The position numbers and the translations under genes were made by a program. Shown one piece after another: positions 10,113-20,400 of a stretch of 64,000 bases of DNA. Source of the stretch: Tretioscincus oriximinensis (Eukaryota; Chordata; Lepidosauria; Squamata; Gymnophthalmidae); contig JAJVDF010000589.1 in the NCBI GenBank assembly GCA_022410635.1, positions 435,162 to 499,161 of the forward strand, written 5' to 3'. Every line of letters starts with the position of its first letter. Position 1 is the stretch's first letter. Under the pieces are notes generated by a model. That model saw only the letters and a program-made list of their open reading frames with translations. It did not search any database and had not been told where the DNA came from.

Positions 10113-10374
10113 GTTTTATTATTTATTTATATTTATATCCCGCGCTATGCCCGAAGTTCTCAGGGCGGCCAAGCATAGAGTGGTGCACATAGCTTTCGTT
10201 GCTTTCTCCACAACAGACACCCTGTGAAGTAGGTGGGGCTCAGAGAGTTCTAAGGAACTGTGACTGGCCCAAGGTCACCCGGCTGGCTTTCATGGAGGAA
10301 GAGTGGGGAATCGAGCCGTGAGACTCCCAGAAGCGAGTCCAGCACTCTAACCAATACACCAAACTGGGAATCAA
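10113..10374 (-). repeat. SINE-B, antisense
   Basis: Reverse complement of a lizard tRNA-derived SINE: tail 'ttatttatatttatatcccg', body 'actggcccaaggtcacccggctggctttcatgg', B-box 'gggaatcgagcc', head 'taaccaatacaccaaactgg'. Confidence 0.85.
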
Positions 10375-10440
10375 AAAAGGCCACTGGGAGATTGGTGGTG
10401 GTGGTGGTTTAAGTTCACATCCTGCTAATTTCTGTTCTAG

Positions 10441-10550
10441 ATTCAGCAACTTCTGGAACCTCATTATCAAGCTTCAGCTCAGTGGACTCGGAGACAGACG
10501 TCAGGGAAGTGCTGAGATTCATGCGCAAATTCCTCTTTGCTAATAACCAC
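10441..10550 (+). CDS. MROH-family gene, visible exon 1
   Basis: First exon I can connect to the maestro HEAT-like repeat gene. The acceptor is TTCTAG at 10440 and the donor GTAAGA at 10551. It begins in phase 1 (two bases complete a codon begun upstream) and ends in phase 0. It encodes a Ser/Thr-rich stretch (SATSGTSLSSFSSVDSE) followed by TDVREVLRFMRKFLFANNH. The Ser-rich lead suggests a disordered N-terminal region ahead of the helical repeats. The upstream exon with the start codon was not found between 2.1 and 10.4 kb. MROH proteins are all-alpha HEAT-repeat scaffolds of mostly unknown role. Confidence 0.75.
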
Positions 10551-10842
10551 GTAAGAAAAAGTCTCCTTGGATCACAAACATAGATAGACAGAAACGGACA
10601 GACGGGCGGACGGGCGGGTAGACATACGGATGGATAGATAGTTTCATTCATTCATTGTTTCATTCATTCATTCACTCACTCATTCATCCATTTATGCTTA
10701 ATGAGGCATAAGGCTAAAAGTTTCAATGTTTTTTTCAACAGAGATATCAGAGTTTGAGGCCCATGATGTGTCACCTGTGGAGAGAGGGATGGTCCTAGTG
10801 TTGTGGAATAGAAAAAAAAATCCTATTCCCCTTANCTAAGAA
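10551..10842 (+). repeat. degenerate tetranucleotide tract and SINE-A head fragment
   Basis: 10575-10690 holds imperfect GACA, GACG, GATA and ATTC tetranucleotides. 10735-10800 matches the SINE-A head ('cagagatatcagagtttgaggccc'). This is the donor-proximal intron 1 of the MROH gene. Confidence 0.6.
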
Positions 10843-11505
10843 CATAAGAACATCAGAAGAGCCACCCTGGATCGGGCCACAGCCCACCTAGTCCAGCCTT
10901 CTGTCCCACACAGAGGCCCACCAGATGCCCCTGGGCAGCCTGAACGGAGGAAAGCAAAATATGCTCCTGTTCATGACTCCCTGCAAGTGGCATTTCAGGA
11001 GTCCNGCCAGTTACTCCTTCCGGGAGGCAGGATCCAGGCATCCATCCTAAGACCCATTTATACCCTTGGTGTCCATAAACCTGTCTAGTCCTGTCTTGAA
11101 GCTATCCAAGCTCTTAGCTACCACCACCTCTTCATGCATCTACCCCATGCATGATTTTATACGCTTCAATCAGATAATCTCTTAAACGCCATCTTTCAAG
11201 GCTGAAGAGGTCCACACGTTGCAGTCTGATTTCATAAGAAAAGTACTGCAGCCCTTTGGTCACCCTTGTTGCACTTTCTCTAATTCCACAATATCTTTCC
11301 TGAGGTGTGGAGACCAGAACTGTGCACAGGATTCCAAGTGGGGNCCCACCACGGATTTATAAAGAAGCAAAACAAAACCTGCCGACTTGTTTTCAGTCCC
11401 CTTCTTACTCCTAGCGTTGAATTTGCCTTTTTTCACTGCTGCTACACCCTGGGCTGACACCTTCATTCAGCTGTCCACCAGCACCCCAAGATCCCACACT
11501 TGCAT
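10843..11505 (-). mobile_element. CR1-B LINE 3' end
   Basis: Antisense CR1-B from 'aagaacataagaacatcagaagagcc' to 'caccagcaccccaagatccc', about 660 bp including the last ORF2 codons (reverse of 'STQCAAAAKKAN'-type sequence) with small deletions. The foldback-family fragment at 11505-11575 follows. Confidence 0.88.
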
Positions 11506-11640
11506 GCAGANGGCTGAGGCTCCTATTCCAGTGAACAGCCCAGAATAAGCCTAGGTGGGGACGGCTCCTGTTTCGATTTTTCATTCATTTGTTTCCCTTT
11601 CTGCTTTGGAGATTTGCGTTGCTTTTGTTTCAAATTAACC

Positions 11641-12206
11641 TAAGAACATAAGAAGAGCCATCCTGGATCAGGCCACAGCCCATCGAGTCCAGCATTCTGT
11701 GTCACACANAGGCCCACCAGATGCACCTGGGCAGTCCGAACAGAGGAAAGCAAAATATGCTGCTCCTGTTCATGACTCACTACAAATGGTATTTCAGGAG
11801 TCCTGCCTGTTGCTCCATCCCGGAGGCTACATCCAGACAACTATCCTAGTATCCATTTATACCCTTAGTGTCCATAAACCTGTCTAGTCCTGTCTTGAAA
11901 CTATCCAAGCTGTTAGCTACCACTACCTCTTCAGGAAGTAAATTCCACNGGCCGATGACCCTCTGGGTGAAAAAATACTTTCCTTTGTCTGTTCTCACTT
12001 TTCTACCCAACAGTTTTAAGGAGNGCCCTCTGGTCCTTGTGTTGTGTGATAGAGAAAACATTTTTTCTCTATTCACCCTGTCGATCCCATGCATGATTTT
12101 GTACACTTCAATCAGATCACCCCTCAAACGTCTCCTTTCAAGGCTGAAGAGGCCCAGACGTTGCAGCCTGGCTTCGTCTGGAAACGTCTCAACCTCCCTG
12201 ACTTGA
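11641..12206 (-). mobile_element. CR1-B LINE 3' end
   Basis: Antisense CR1-B from 'aagaacataagaagagcc' to 'cagacgttgcagcctggcttcg', ending just before the acceptor of the next MROH exon. On minus, 12241-11846 is still largely open ([20 protein letters not shown]), so this is a fairly young copy. Confidence 0.9.
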
Positions 12207-12234
12207 GACTGGGGCTGGGTGTGTGTCTGCGTAG

Positions 12235-12357
12235 GATTCACCAGATAAAAGCAAGTTCCTGGACTGCGTGGACCACATCACGAAGAACACCACTGAGAGG
12301 AAGATGGGCTTCATGGTCCAGCACTACAATTTCTCACTGATAAGAGACACCTTCAAG
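12235..12357 (+). CDS. MROH-family gene, visible exon 2
   Basis: 123 bp, phase 0 to 0. The acceptor is GCGTAG at 12234 and the donor GTGAGT at 12358. It encodes DSPDKSKFLDCVDHITK and then TTERKMGFMVQHYNFSLIRD, a typical amphipathic helix pair. It lies only about 30 bp downstream of a CR1-B insertion, so the branch point and pyrimidine tract of this intron are at least partly repeat-adjacent. Confidence 0.82.
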
Positions 12358-12569
12358 GTGAGTGGCGGTGGGGATTTAGCCACAGGTGTGGCCTTTTAGA
12401 ATTGTGGGTTTTAGTCTAGGCGGTTTCACGATAATTGTCGGCTNCCTTGGGCTAACTGGGTAAGGAGGAACCGGGGTAATCTGTACATATAAAAAATGTG
12501 CATCAAAGAGTTCNACGTTCCGAGGTACAACCGCCAATGACAGGGCTTGAAACCTTGGCAGCCTCCAGC

Positions 12570-12735
12570 GTGGAAGGGAGGAAGATAAGTCGGAAAGAAG
12601 GAAAGGAGGGATGGAAGAAGGGATGGAAGGAAAGAAGGAAGGAAAAAGGAAAGGAGGAAGGAAGAAAAGGAAAGAAAGCAAGGAAAGGAAAACAGAAAGA
12701 AGAAATGAAATAAAGAAAGAAGCAGCGAGTAAAAG
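12570..12735 (+). repeat. polypurine GGAA/GAAA tract
   Basis: About 165 bases of A and G with GGAAGG and AAAG units. The long ORFs on both strands here are compositional. Confidence 0.85.
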
Positions 12736-12844
12736 AGGGATGGGGGGATGGAAGAGGGAAATGGAAGGAGTGGGTGGAGGCAACGATTGTAGCAAGAGGG
12801 GAGGGGCTAGAGCCTGTTGCATTACCATAATGCAATGGGCTAAT

Positions 12845-12923
12845 TCTACTTGTAGTAGTAGTAGTAGTAGTAGTATTAATAATAATATTCCTGCTGCGGT
12901 GTTGGTGTTGGTGTTGGTGTTGG

Positions 12924-12974
<51 letters not shown>

Positions 12975-13289
12975 GTAGCAGTTAGAGTGCTGGACTGTTT
13001 CTCAGCCCCAGGTCTGTTGGGTAGAAAGCAACAAATGCCATGTAAGGAGCCCTTTGGTGAATGGGGTGTTACAAACAAACGGGATGATGATGATGATGAT
13101 GATGAAGATGATGATGATGATGATGATTGAGGGAGGCTACAGTCAGTGGCAAAATGGTAAGGTAGAATTTGGGATTGGTACTGTACATCATCATCAAATC
13201 ATCATCGTCATCGTCATCGTCAACGTCAACGTCAACGTCAACGTCAACGTCAACGTCAACGTCAACGTCAACGTCAACGTCAACGTCAA

Positions 13290-13335
<46 letters not shown>

Positions 13336-13340
13336 GTCAT

Positions 13341-13436
<96 letters not shown>

Positions 13437-13560
13437 ACCATTTGTTTGCAACACCCCATTCACCAAAGGGCGCCTTACATGGCATTTGTTGCTTTCTACC
13501 CAACAGACTCGGGGCTGAGAAACAGTCCAGCACTCTAACTGCTACTCTAAACTGGTCCTA
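12845..13560. repeat. compound trinucleotide/hexanucleotide satellite flanked by inverted SINE ends
   Basis: Left arm: 12974-13080 is a SINE end ('gcagttagagtgctggact' to 'gaatggggtgttacaaacaaac'), preceded by TAG, GTTGGT and GATGAT runs. Middle: (GAT)n, then CGTCAA hexamers at about 13217-13292, CGTCAT hexamers, and (ATC)n to 13437. Right arm: 13439-13553 is the reverse complement of the left SINE end. Poly-Asp, His, Met and Ser ORFs are artefacts. Confidence 0.9.
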
Positions 13561-13737
13561 AGTTTGATGTTTAGCAAGGAAACACAGACTGTGAAAAGAA
13601 CAAAAGTCCTATTCTTAGTGGGAGGTCCAGACCAAGCTGCCCAGAGCAGGATGGTGAATCTCCATTGTGGATGGGAGGAAGAGAAAAAAGGATGTCGAAA
13701 GATGCTAAAGTAGAACTAATATTTTAAGTGTTCTTAC

Positions 13738-13960
13738 GGTTTAATGCAAACCCGCATGAAGATTGTAGTTTTATGAAAATCTATGGGCATTGAAAATGGT
13801 ACATTTTAAGCAAACCTACCGTAGTTTTATATATATAAAAAAAACATGAAAATGACCGATTCATGCAGTTCTACATGAAAACTGTCATTTTATGCAAACC
13901 TATGTGACGATTGTAACTGCATGTAAATGCTCTTGAAAATTGTAATTTAAACGGTTTGGG
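13738..13960 (+). repeat. degenerate tandem repeat, unit roughly 30-40 bp
   Basis: Recurrent 'ttttatgcaaacctatgtgaagattgtaa'-like units with drifting spacing. No family recognised; the surrounding 13561-14245 holds nothing else identifiable. Confidence 0.5.
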
Positions 13961-14245
13961 AAAAGACCCAGCAGCTGGCAAGATCATGGCCTCCACATTG
14001 CAAACTGCCCCAGCATTCCCTGAATAGGCAGAATCGTTTCCTGGGATTATCTTGAGTAGCCCTGCAGGCAACTGCTTAACAGCTGCCTCTTAACAGGAGT
14101 CCTCACCCTTCGGATGCTGTGGGGGACCATCCCAGCTGAAGTGTGAATTCAGCAAGAGCTTCTGGCCTAAATACTTCTTACCTTGCCATGCTCTTCGTGC
14201 ACCAAATGGGCACCAGTCACTTGCCAGATGAACAAGTTGCAAACT

Positions 14246-14640
14246 GAACATAAGACCATAAGAGGAGCCCTGCTGAATGGGGTCAGAGCTCATCTAGTCC
14301 AGCACTGTGTCTCACCCAGTAGCCCACCAATTGCCCCTGGGCATCTCAAGCAGAAGAAGGCAAAATCTTCACCTCTTCTCAACCCTCTGCAAATGGTATT
14401 TCAGGAATTCTGCCTTTTGGTCCATCTCGGAGGCAGGATCAAGGTATCCATTCTAGTAGCTATTGATACCCTTGACTTTCATGAACTTGTCTAATCCTGT
14501 CTTAAAGCTATCCAGCTACCACTACTTCCTCTGGAAGTAAATTCCACAGACCAATGACCCTCTGGGTGAAAAGATATTTTGCCTTATCTGTCCCAACTTT
14601 TCTGCCTATCAGTTTCAATGCNTGCCCCAAGCTCCTTGTT
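14246..14640 (-). mobile_element. CR1-B LINE 3' end
   Basis: Antisense CR1-B subfamily ('aagaccataagaggagccctgctgaatgg' through 'atcagtttcaatgc'). Confidence 0.87.
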
Positions 14641-14793
14641 CAAGAAGCGCCTCCTCCTGCCACTCTCTAGACTCTTCCAGGCCAGATGGTCCTCCAGGGA
14701 ATCGTGGAATGGTGGGATTGTGGGCCAGGACCTTTAAGAGAGAGGTCAGTGGGTGTCCTTGTGCAGTGCACTCATCTTCTGTTACTTCTCCAG

Positions 14794-14898
14794 TTCCTCC
14801 TTCCATATACAGCTTCTGCCGACAGCCACGAGCGGGAAATGACCTTGTGTAGGATCACCAAACTCATATGCTACATTACCGGCTACTGCACACTCAAA
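14794..14898 (+). CDS. MROH-family gene, visible exon 3
   Basis: 105 bp, phase 0 to 0, donor GTGAGT at 14899. It encodes FLLPYTASADSHEREMTLCR followed by ITKLICYITGYCTLK. I chose the acceptor at 14793 (TTCTCCAG) over the AG at 14812, because only 14793 keeps the phase left by exon 2. Confidence 0.82.
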
Positions 14899-15120
14899 GT
14901 GAGTTACCCCCGCCAGGGAGACAAAGCCTCTTTCAGGGCATCTCCGGGACTCGTCCTTGAAGGCGTCCCCCAAAGAGGGACAATGTCCAGGTGTCCTCCG
15001 AATGATTATCAAGCCTCCTCTTGCTGTTCATTCGTATTTGGGAGGGGATGCTGGAATAGAACCACCTCAAACACCCAGGCGTTATTATTTAGGTGGAATT
15101 GTTTACAGATTTTAGACTAG

Positions 15121-15521
15121 CAGGCACGGATAGCTCAGTCGCTTAGGAATCTGTCTCTCGCCTGGGAGGTGGGGTTTGGAGGCCTTGTGTGGGACGTGGG
15201 GAAGGCTGAGCAGCTTCCACTAGACTGTAGCTCTAGCCAACCCAGCTATTCGAAAGCATGAATTGCAAGACATTGCAACTGACTGCAAGTAGATACATGG
15301 GAACCACCATAGCCTGGTGGGGAAGATAGAATGTCAGCCTTCGGGCAAAATATATCCTTGTAAGCCGCTTTGAGTCCCTTTGAAAGGTGAGAAAAGCGGG
15401 GTATAAGAACCAAGTTCTTCTTCTCCTTCTTCTTCTTCTTCTCCTTCTCCTTCTTCTTCTTCTTCTTCTTCTTCTTCTTCTTCTTCTTCTTCTTCTTCTT
15501 CTTCTTCTTCTTCTTCTTCTA
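15121..15521 (+). repeat. full-length SINE-A with (TTC)n tail
   Basis: The best SINE-A copy in the window. tRNA-like head with 'tagctcagtcgcttagg' (A box) and 'ggggtttggaggcc' (weak B box), the body to 'gccgctttgagtccctttgaaaggtgagaaaagcggggtataag', then about 105 bases of TTC/TCC repeats. The poly-Leu and poly-Arg ORFs are artefacts. Confidence 0.88.
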
Positions 15522-15602
15522 GTCACAGAGATCACTCAGCCCCACCTACTTCACAAGGTGTCTGCTGTGAAGAGAAGAGCAGAAAGTTATGTTAGTTGCT
15601 AT

Positions 15603-15760
15603 CTCCAGCGAAGGGACCAGCAGCGCTTTGAGACTAACAGGAGACCAAGTAGACCTGCCTACGGAAGCTGATGCCACCCACTGTTCTCCTGCTAGGCTCT
15701 AAGTGTTCCTGTCCCCTTTGCTGGACTTTCTACTGGACTAACACGGCTGCTTCTCTGAAA
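15603..15760. mobile_element. palindromic Penelope-like mini-element, copy 1
   Basis: Flanked by an 11-bp direct duplication, TTAGTTGCTAT (15592-15602 and 15761-15771). The left arm is an inverted, truncated copy of the terminal unit ('ccagcgaagggaccagcagcgctttgagactaac'). The right arm runs forward to 'ggactttctactggactaacacggctgcttctctgaa'. No coding sequence. Assignment to Penelope-like elements is inference from arm inversion, variable duplications and one-sided truncation. Confidence 0.72.
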
Positions 15761-16094
15761 TTAGTTGCTATGATTCCCGTCCAATTTTGATGGAACCTCT
15801 TGCCAGTCCAAAGGCTCAAAGTTTTCCAAAATGTCCGCAGAAGGACCAAAACACAAAAAATATCACTCTTGCCTATGTATTTCAAATAAAGGATAAAAGG
15901 TTTACTTTTAAAAAAAGCAAAGGGTAAAAGGTGAAACAAAATAAAAAAAGAAAATTAAGGTGCATGAAGAAATAGTTGTTGGTTCAATGTTTCTTAAGGT
16001 ATCAAAGCTTCAAGGTTGCAGACAAAGAAGAGCGAGCAAGAAACTTTTATAGCGAAATAGTTCTTTCTCTCCTAGGTCATAGCATTGCACTACG
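15761..16094 (+). other. unannotated intron segment
   Basis: AT-rich sequence between the mini-element and the next SINE; nothing recognised. Confidence 0.5.
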
Positions 16095-16362
16095 TATTTG
16101 TTTACTTATTTATTTATTTATACTTATATCCTGCCTTATACCCAATGGTCTCAGGGCGGCCAAGCATAAGAGGGAGTACATAGCTTTTGTTGCTTTCTCG
16201 ACCACAGACCCCCTGTGAAATAGGTAGGGCTGAGAGAGTTCTAAAGAACAATGATTGGCCCAAGATCACCCAGCTGGCTTTCATGGAGGAGTGGGGAATC
16301 GAACCGGGAGGCTACCAGATAAGAGTCCAACACTCTAACCACTGCACCAAGCTGGCTCTCTA
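16095..16362 (-). repeat. SINE-B, antisense
   Basis: Tail 'ttatttatacttatatcctgcc', body 'attggcccaagatcacccagctggctttcatgg', B box 'gggaatcgaacc', head 'caccaagctgg'. Better preserved than the copy at 10113. Confidence 0.87.
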
Positions 16363-17246
16363 TTGAGTATTCAGCATGTTGGACATCTATTGAAAGAACG
16401 ATAAAAAAAATGATCTCGAATGAAAGAATGCTGGATCAGTGAATTATCTCAATTAACGGACCCTGAGTGTAGCTAAAGGTTCATCTTTTATGCCCCAAAC
16501 CCTCCTTCGAATGCAGTGAAAGATTCTGTTTGGCTAATCTTTGAAATGGACAGTAAAGTTTTTGAAGAATCTCATCTTTACTTTGAAATGCAAAAGGTCA
16601 CAGAGTCCCAGTGTTTATAATCACTCTTATTCATTCCTCTTCACACTCTCTACAGCTCCTGGCTCTTGCCAGTTTCTCCCCACGGACCTTAAATATACAT
16701 TCTCAGGAATTCTTCAGCAACTCAAAATGGCGCTAGTTTGGCCAACCTCCAGCCGTCGTCCAAGTGCGCTGCACATAATGCGCTGCTTGATACATGACTA
16801 AGGAGCACACCTGCTAATGGCCAAAGCGTCGCATGTGGCTTTAGAAACCTCGGGTGGTTTAGAGCAGGGACGGAAGGCTGCTAAGCTTCCCCTTACTGCT
16901 ATGGGGGGACCCCGGGGGGACGGGGCCTTGGGGCGAGGGACGGCTGAAACTGTGTCGACACGCGAGACGGACTCTCAAGAGATGAGGGAAACCTCGTCTG
17001 GAGGGACCCTTGGGCATCACGGATGTCCCAGAACTGGGTTCGCAAAATGCGTTGAGTTACATTCTGCTGCGTGTCTGTGGAGGGAACCACGCTGTGTACG
17101 GGGTCTGTGGCAATCCCAATGCCAAGGAAGTGCTGTGGCTCTCGGAGCCCCCTGAGAAGCCGGGCTGGAGGGAGGAGGGAAGGAATGAAGACGACGCCGG
17201 GTAATAAGGAAACGACCTCTGTCCCCCCCCCCCCCGTCTTTGCCAG
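16363..17246 (+). other. intron without recognised repeat
   Basis: No gene or known family. 16740-17220 is GC-rich, with long open frames on both strands that lack splice support. A C-run ends at the acceptor for the next exon. Confidence 0.5.
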
Positions 17247-17379
17247 GGCATGAGGGACTTCAAGATTGGACGCCTGGGCGGTTGCCTGACGCTGTGCTGC
17301 TGCGACACCAGCGAGAGCGTCTGCCACTGGGCCGCTGAAGGTCTCCATCGCTTGTACAACATGATCATGCACCAGAGAG
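17247..17379 (+). CDS. MROH-family gene, visible exon 4
   Basis: 133 bp, phase 0 to 1, with a long poly-C acceptor ending GCCAG at 17246 and donor GTAGGA at 17380. It encodes GMRDFKIGRLGGCLTLCC and then DTSESVCHWAAEGLHRLYNM. The pattern 'G.L.GCL.LCC.D.SE...WA.E.L..LY' is the most family-diagnostic block here and is the main reason for the MROH assignment. Confidence 0.88.
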
Positions 17380-17462
17380 GTAGGAGGAACTGTAGCCCTA
17401 TCTAAGCTCCGTTGGTTTCCTTTGTAAGGTGTCCAGGTCAAGGGCTTCTTCAAGGATTTGTG

Positions 17463-17590
17463 CAGTTTTTCATGAAATCACAGCGTTGGAAGGGGCCTCC
17501 AGGGTCAAGAGGGCCAACCGCCTTCTCAACGCAGGGTTCGCTAAACCATCCCAGCCAGGCGGCTACTAAGCCTCTGATTGAACTCTGTGG
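17463..17590 (-). mobile_element. CR1-A fragment
   Basis: Antisense CR1-A terminus ('gaaatcacagcgttggaaggggcctccagggtc' to 'ctctgattgaa'). Confidence 0.75.
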
Positions 17591-17640
17591 CAACCAAGCA
17601 CCCCGGTTGGCCATCCTTGCAGTCAGAATTAGATATTAGA

Positions 17641-17930
17641 GGCATGGTGGTTCAACGGTCAAGAGTCCTGTTGTTCCAGCAGAGGTAGTGGGTTTGAAGC
17701 TCTGGGTTGGCCGTGGAAAGGGGTGAATGTCCACTACGGGCCTCAGTTCTAGCTAACCCAGCTATTCAAAAGCAAGAAATTGCAATTAGATAAATGGGAA
17801 CCATCATAATGTGGTGAGGAACATAGGATGTAAGCCTTTGGGTAAGAAATAGCTTGTAAGCCACTTTCAGTCCCTCTGTACGACAAAAGCAGGGTATAAA
17901 AACCCAATTCTTCTGCTGCTGCTGCTTCTA
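17641..17930 (+). repeat. SINE-A
   Basis: Head 'catggtggttcaacggtcaagag', body through 'gccactttcagtccctctgta', 3' end 'agggtataaaaacccaattc' and a short TTC/CTG tail. Confidence 0.82.
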
Positions 17931-17999
17931 ATCTGTATCTACTTCTTTATATACTTCCATGTGCCAGTGAGAATGGGGATGATCCCACTCCTTTGTGAA

Positions 18000-18555
18000 C
18001 TTAAGAATGTAAGATGAGCCATGTTGACCTGGGCTACAGCCCATCCTACCCAGCACTCTCCTTCATACCACTTGTTCTGAACCCTTGGAATAAGAATCTG
18101 CCATCCACATGTTAGNGTAGGTTCTGACAGGTCCCAAGAGTCATGCACATGAGCCAAATGCGGCCTGCCATAGTCTGCACTGGCCCACCAATTGCCCCAG
18201 CGCAGCTCAAGCAGAAGAAAGCAGAATCTTCATCTGTTCTCGACTCCCTTGGAAAGGTATTTTAGTAATACTGCCCGTTGTTTCACCCCAGAGGAAGTAT
18301 CAAGAGATCCATCCTAGTAGCTATTTAACCCCTTGGGGTCCATGAACTTGTCTAATCCTGTCTTAAAGCTATCCAGGCTGCCAGCTACCACCACTTCTCC
18401 TGGAAATCGATGCCATAGGCCAGTGACCTTCAGGGTGAAGAAATGCTTTCTCTTACCAGTCCTAGTTCCCTATCTATCCTACTTCCCCTTCAGTAACTCT
18501 TCTGCCTACCAGCTCCATCACGTGCAGCCTGGGTCTAGTGTGGTGTGATAGAGAA
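18000..18555 (-). mobile_element. CR1-B LINE 3' end with embedded foldback-family segment
   Basis: Antisense CR1-B; 18060-18190 carries 'ctgccatccacatgttagngtagg' and 'ggcctgccatagtctgcactgg', the arms of the foldback family. Confidence 0.78.
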
Positions 18556-18659
18556 AAGGATATGGTAAATCATGGCTAAAGGTAGCAGGGAGAGGAAGAA
18601 CCGCACCCCTTCTATGGCCTCGAGAAATTGTTCCGTTTTGCTTTCATGTGTTTTTCAAG

Positions 18660-18769
18660 GTCTGTTGAAGAGTCAGGACAGACAGGAACAGNTTGAACTT
18701 CAGCAGGAGCAAGAAGAAGAAAAGGTCTTTTGGTTGGCCTGGTTCTCGGACCCCAGCACCACCACCATG
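18660..18769 (+). CDS. MROH-family gene, visible exon 5 (non-canonical GC donor)
   Basis: 110 bp, phase 1 to 0. Acceptor TTTTCAAG at 18659. It encodes GLLKSQDRQEQ, a Gln/Glu-rich linker and then EEEKVFWLAWFSDPSTTTM. The exon must end at ATG (18769), because the next exon opens in phase 0. The intron then begins GCAAGT, a GC-AG intron. The linker interrupts the HEAT array much as in other MROH proteins. Confidence 0.82.
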
Positions 18770-18796
18770 GCAAGTCTTTTTATCCCATCGGTCAGT

Positions 18797-18925
18797 TGAG
18801 GAGCCCAGCTGAGTGGGGCCACAGCCCACCCAGTCCATCCTTCTGTCTCACACTGCGGCCGGCCGATGGCAATAGGGCAGCCTCAGGCAGAAGAAGGAAA
18901 GAGCCTCAATTGCTCTTGAATGTTA
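18797..18925 (-). mobile_element. CR1-B fragment
   Basis: Short antisense CR1-B end ('ggccacagcccacccagtccatccttctgtctcacac'). Confidence 0.7.
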
Positions 18926-19204
18926 CCAAAGAATGTTGGTAACCAAGAATGTTCCTCTGTTACCATCTTACGGCTTCAGGGTCTTTGTGCAGCTCTTCGG
19001 CAGTGAGGCCAATCAGTGGATCTGTAGGCGAAGGAGTCCGTTGGTTCGAAACACAGCAGGACATGATATGGAGCAGTGTTTGCTCCAAGCTAGAGTGATG
19101 GGCAGCTTTCCTATAGATGCCTTTTGTGGGGAGTTAAGAACCAGTTTGCCTCCTCCATCTCCATGGCATGCTCAGAGGCAGGTGGAGTGCCCCTGGGTGG
19201 CATG

Positions 19205-19330
19205 ACCACATGAATAGAGAAGGTGCAAAAAGGGCAACAAGAATGATCAAGGGACTGGAGCACCTTCCTTATGAAATCGGATTGCCATGTCTGGGCCTCT
19301 TCAGCCTTGAAAGACNGTGGTGATCTGATT
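19205..19330 (+). mobile_element. CR1-B fragment, sense
   Basis: Sense CR1-B ('agagaaggtgcaaaaagggcaacaagaatgatcaaggg' to 'ttcagccttgaaaga'). Confidence 0.75.
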
Positions 19331-19334
19331 GGTT

Positions 19335-20400
19335 CGATACTGAGTGGTGGGGAGACATAGTTTGGACATAGTTCCGTCTCTCATCTGGNNNNNNNNNNNN
19401 NNNNNNNNNNNNNNNNNNNNNNNNNNNNNNNNNNNNNNNNNNNNNNNNNNNNNNNNNNNNNNNNNNNNNNNNNNNNNNNNNNNNNNNNNNNNNNNNNNNN
19501 NNNNNNNNNNNNNNNNNNNNNNNNNNNNNNNNNNNNNNNNNNNNNNNNNNNNNNNNNNNNNNNNNNNNNNNNNNNNNNNNNNNNNNNNNNNNNNNNNNNN
19601 NNNNNNNNNNNNNNNNNNNNNNNNNNNNNNNNNNNNNNNNNNNNNNNNNNNNNNNNNNNNNNNNNNNNNNNNNNNNNNNNNNNNNNNNNNNNNNNNNNNN
19701 NNNNNNNNNNNNNNNNNNNNNNNNNNNNNNNNNNNNNNNNNNNNNNNNNNNNNNNNNNNNNNNNNNNNNNNNNNNNNNNNNNNNNNNNNNNNNNNNNNNN
19801 NNNNNNNNNNNNNNNNNNNNNNNNNNNNNNNNNNNNNNNNNNNNNNNNNNNNNNNNNNNNNNNNNNNNNNNNNNNNNNNNNNNNNNNNNNNNNNNNNNNN
19901 NNNNNNNNNNNNNNNNNNNNNNNNNNNNNNNNNNNNNNNNNNNNNNNNNNNNNNNNNNNNNNNNNNNNNNNNNNNNNNNNNNNNNNNNNNNNNNNNNNNN
20001 NNNNNNNNNNNNNNNNNNNNNNNNNNNNNNNNNNNNNNNNNNNNNNNNNNNNNNNNNNNNNNNNNNNNNNNNNNNNNNNNNNNNNNNNNNNNNNNNNNNN
20101 NNNNNNNNNNNNNNNNNNNNNNNNNNNNNNNNNNNNNNNNNNNNNNNNNNNNNNNNNNNNNNNNNNNNNNNNNNNNNNNNNNNNNNNNNNNNNNNNNNNN
20201 NNNNNNNNNNNNNNNNNNNNNNNNNNNNNNNNNNNNNNNNNNNNNNNNNNNNNCTTCCTTTGTAGTTTCTTTGTTCAAGAACTGCAGTCCTGAGGTCTGA
20301 GAGAGAAGGTCCTGGAAGGTTGAAATGTTCAGCAACTGGTTTCTGTGTGTTTCCATTTTGAATATCTGATTTGTGTCCATTTATTCTCTGGCGAAGGGAT
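19335..20400 (-). mobile_element. Penelope-like element, GIY-YIG region, with 865-base gap
   Basis: On minus, 20395-20256 in the frame beginning RINGHKSDIQNGNTQKPVAE and continuing HFNLPGPSLSDLRTAVLEQR matches the C-terminal endonuclease part of Penelope-like retroelement proteins, as I know the family (R-ING-H--DI----KPVAEHF). The N gap 19389-20253 removes most of the element; 19388-19335 is the other edge. The long X-filled ORFs on both strands are gap artefacts. Confidence 0.7.

Noticed and set aside
12898..13440. CRISPR-like array
   Set aside because: The repeats are uninterrupted short tandem units with no unique spacers, in a vertebrate genome.
13054..13561. Poly-Asp, poly-His, poly-Ser, poly-Met ORFs over the satellite
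   Set aside because: Pure trinucleotide and hexanucleotide repeats; no gene evidence.
16817..17204. Long GC-rich open frames before MROH exon 4
   Set aside because: Open on both strands in a GC-rich stretch, with no acceptor or family similarity; the exon 4 acceptor at 17246 explains the coding start.
19301..20380. Long X-filled ORFs on both strands
   Set aside because: They span an 865-base assembly gap; only the short flanking Penelope segment is informative.
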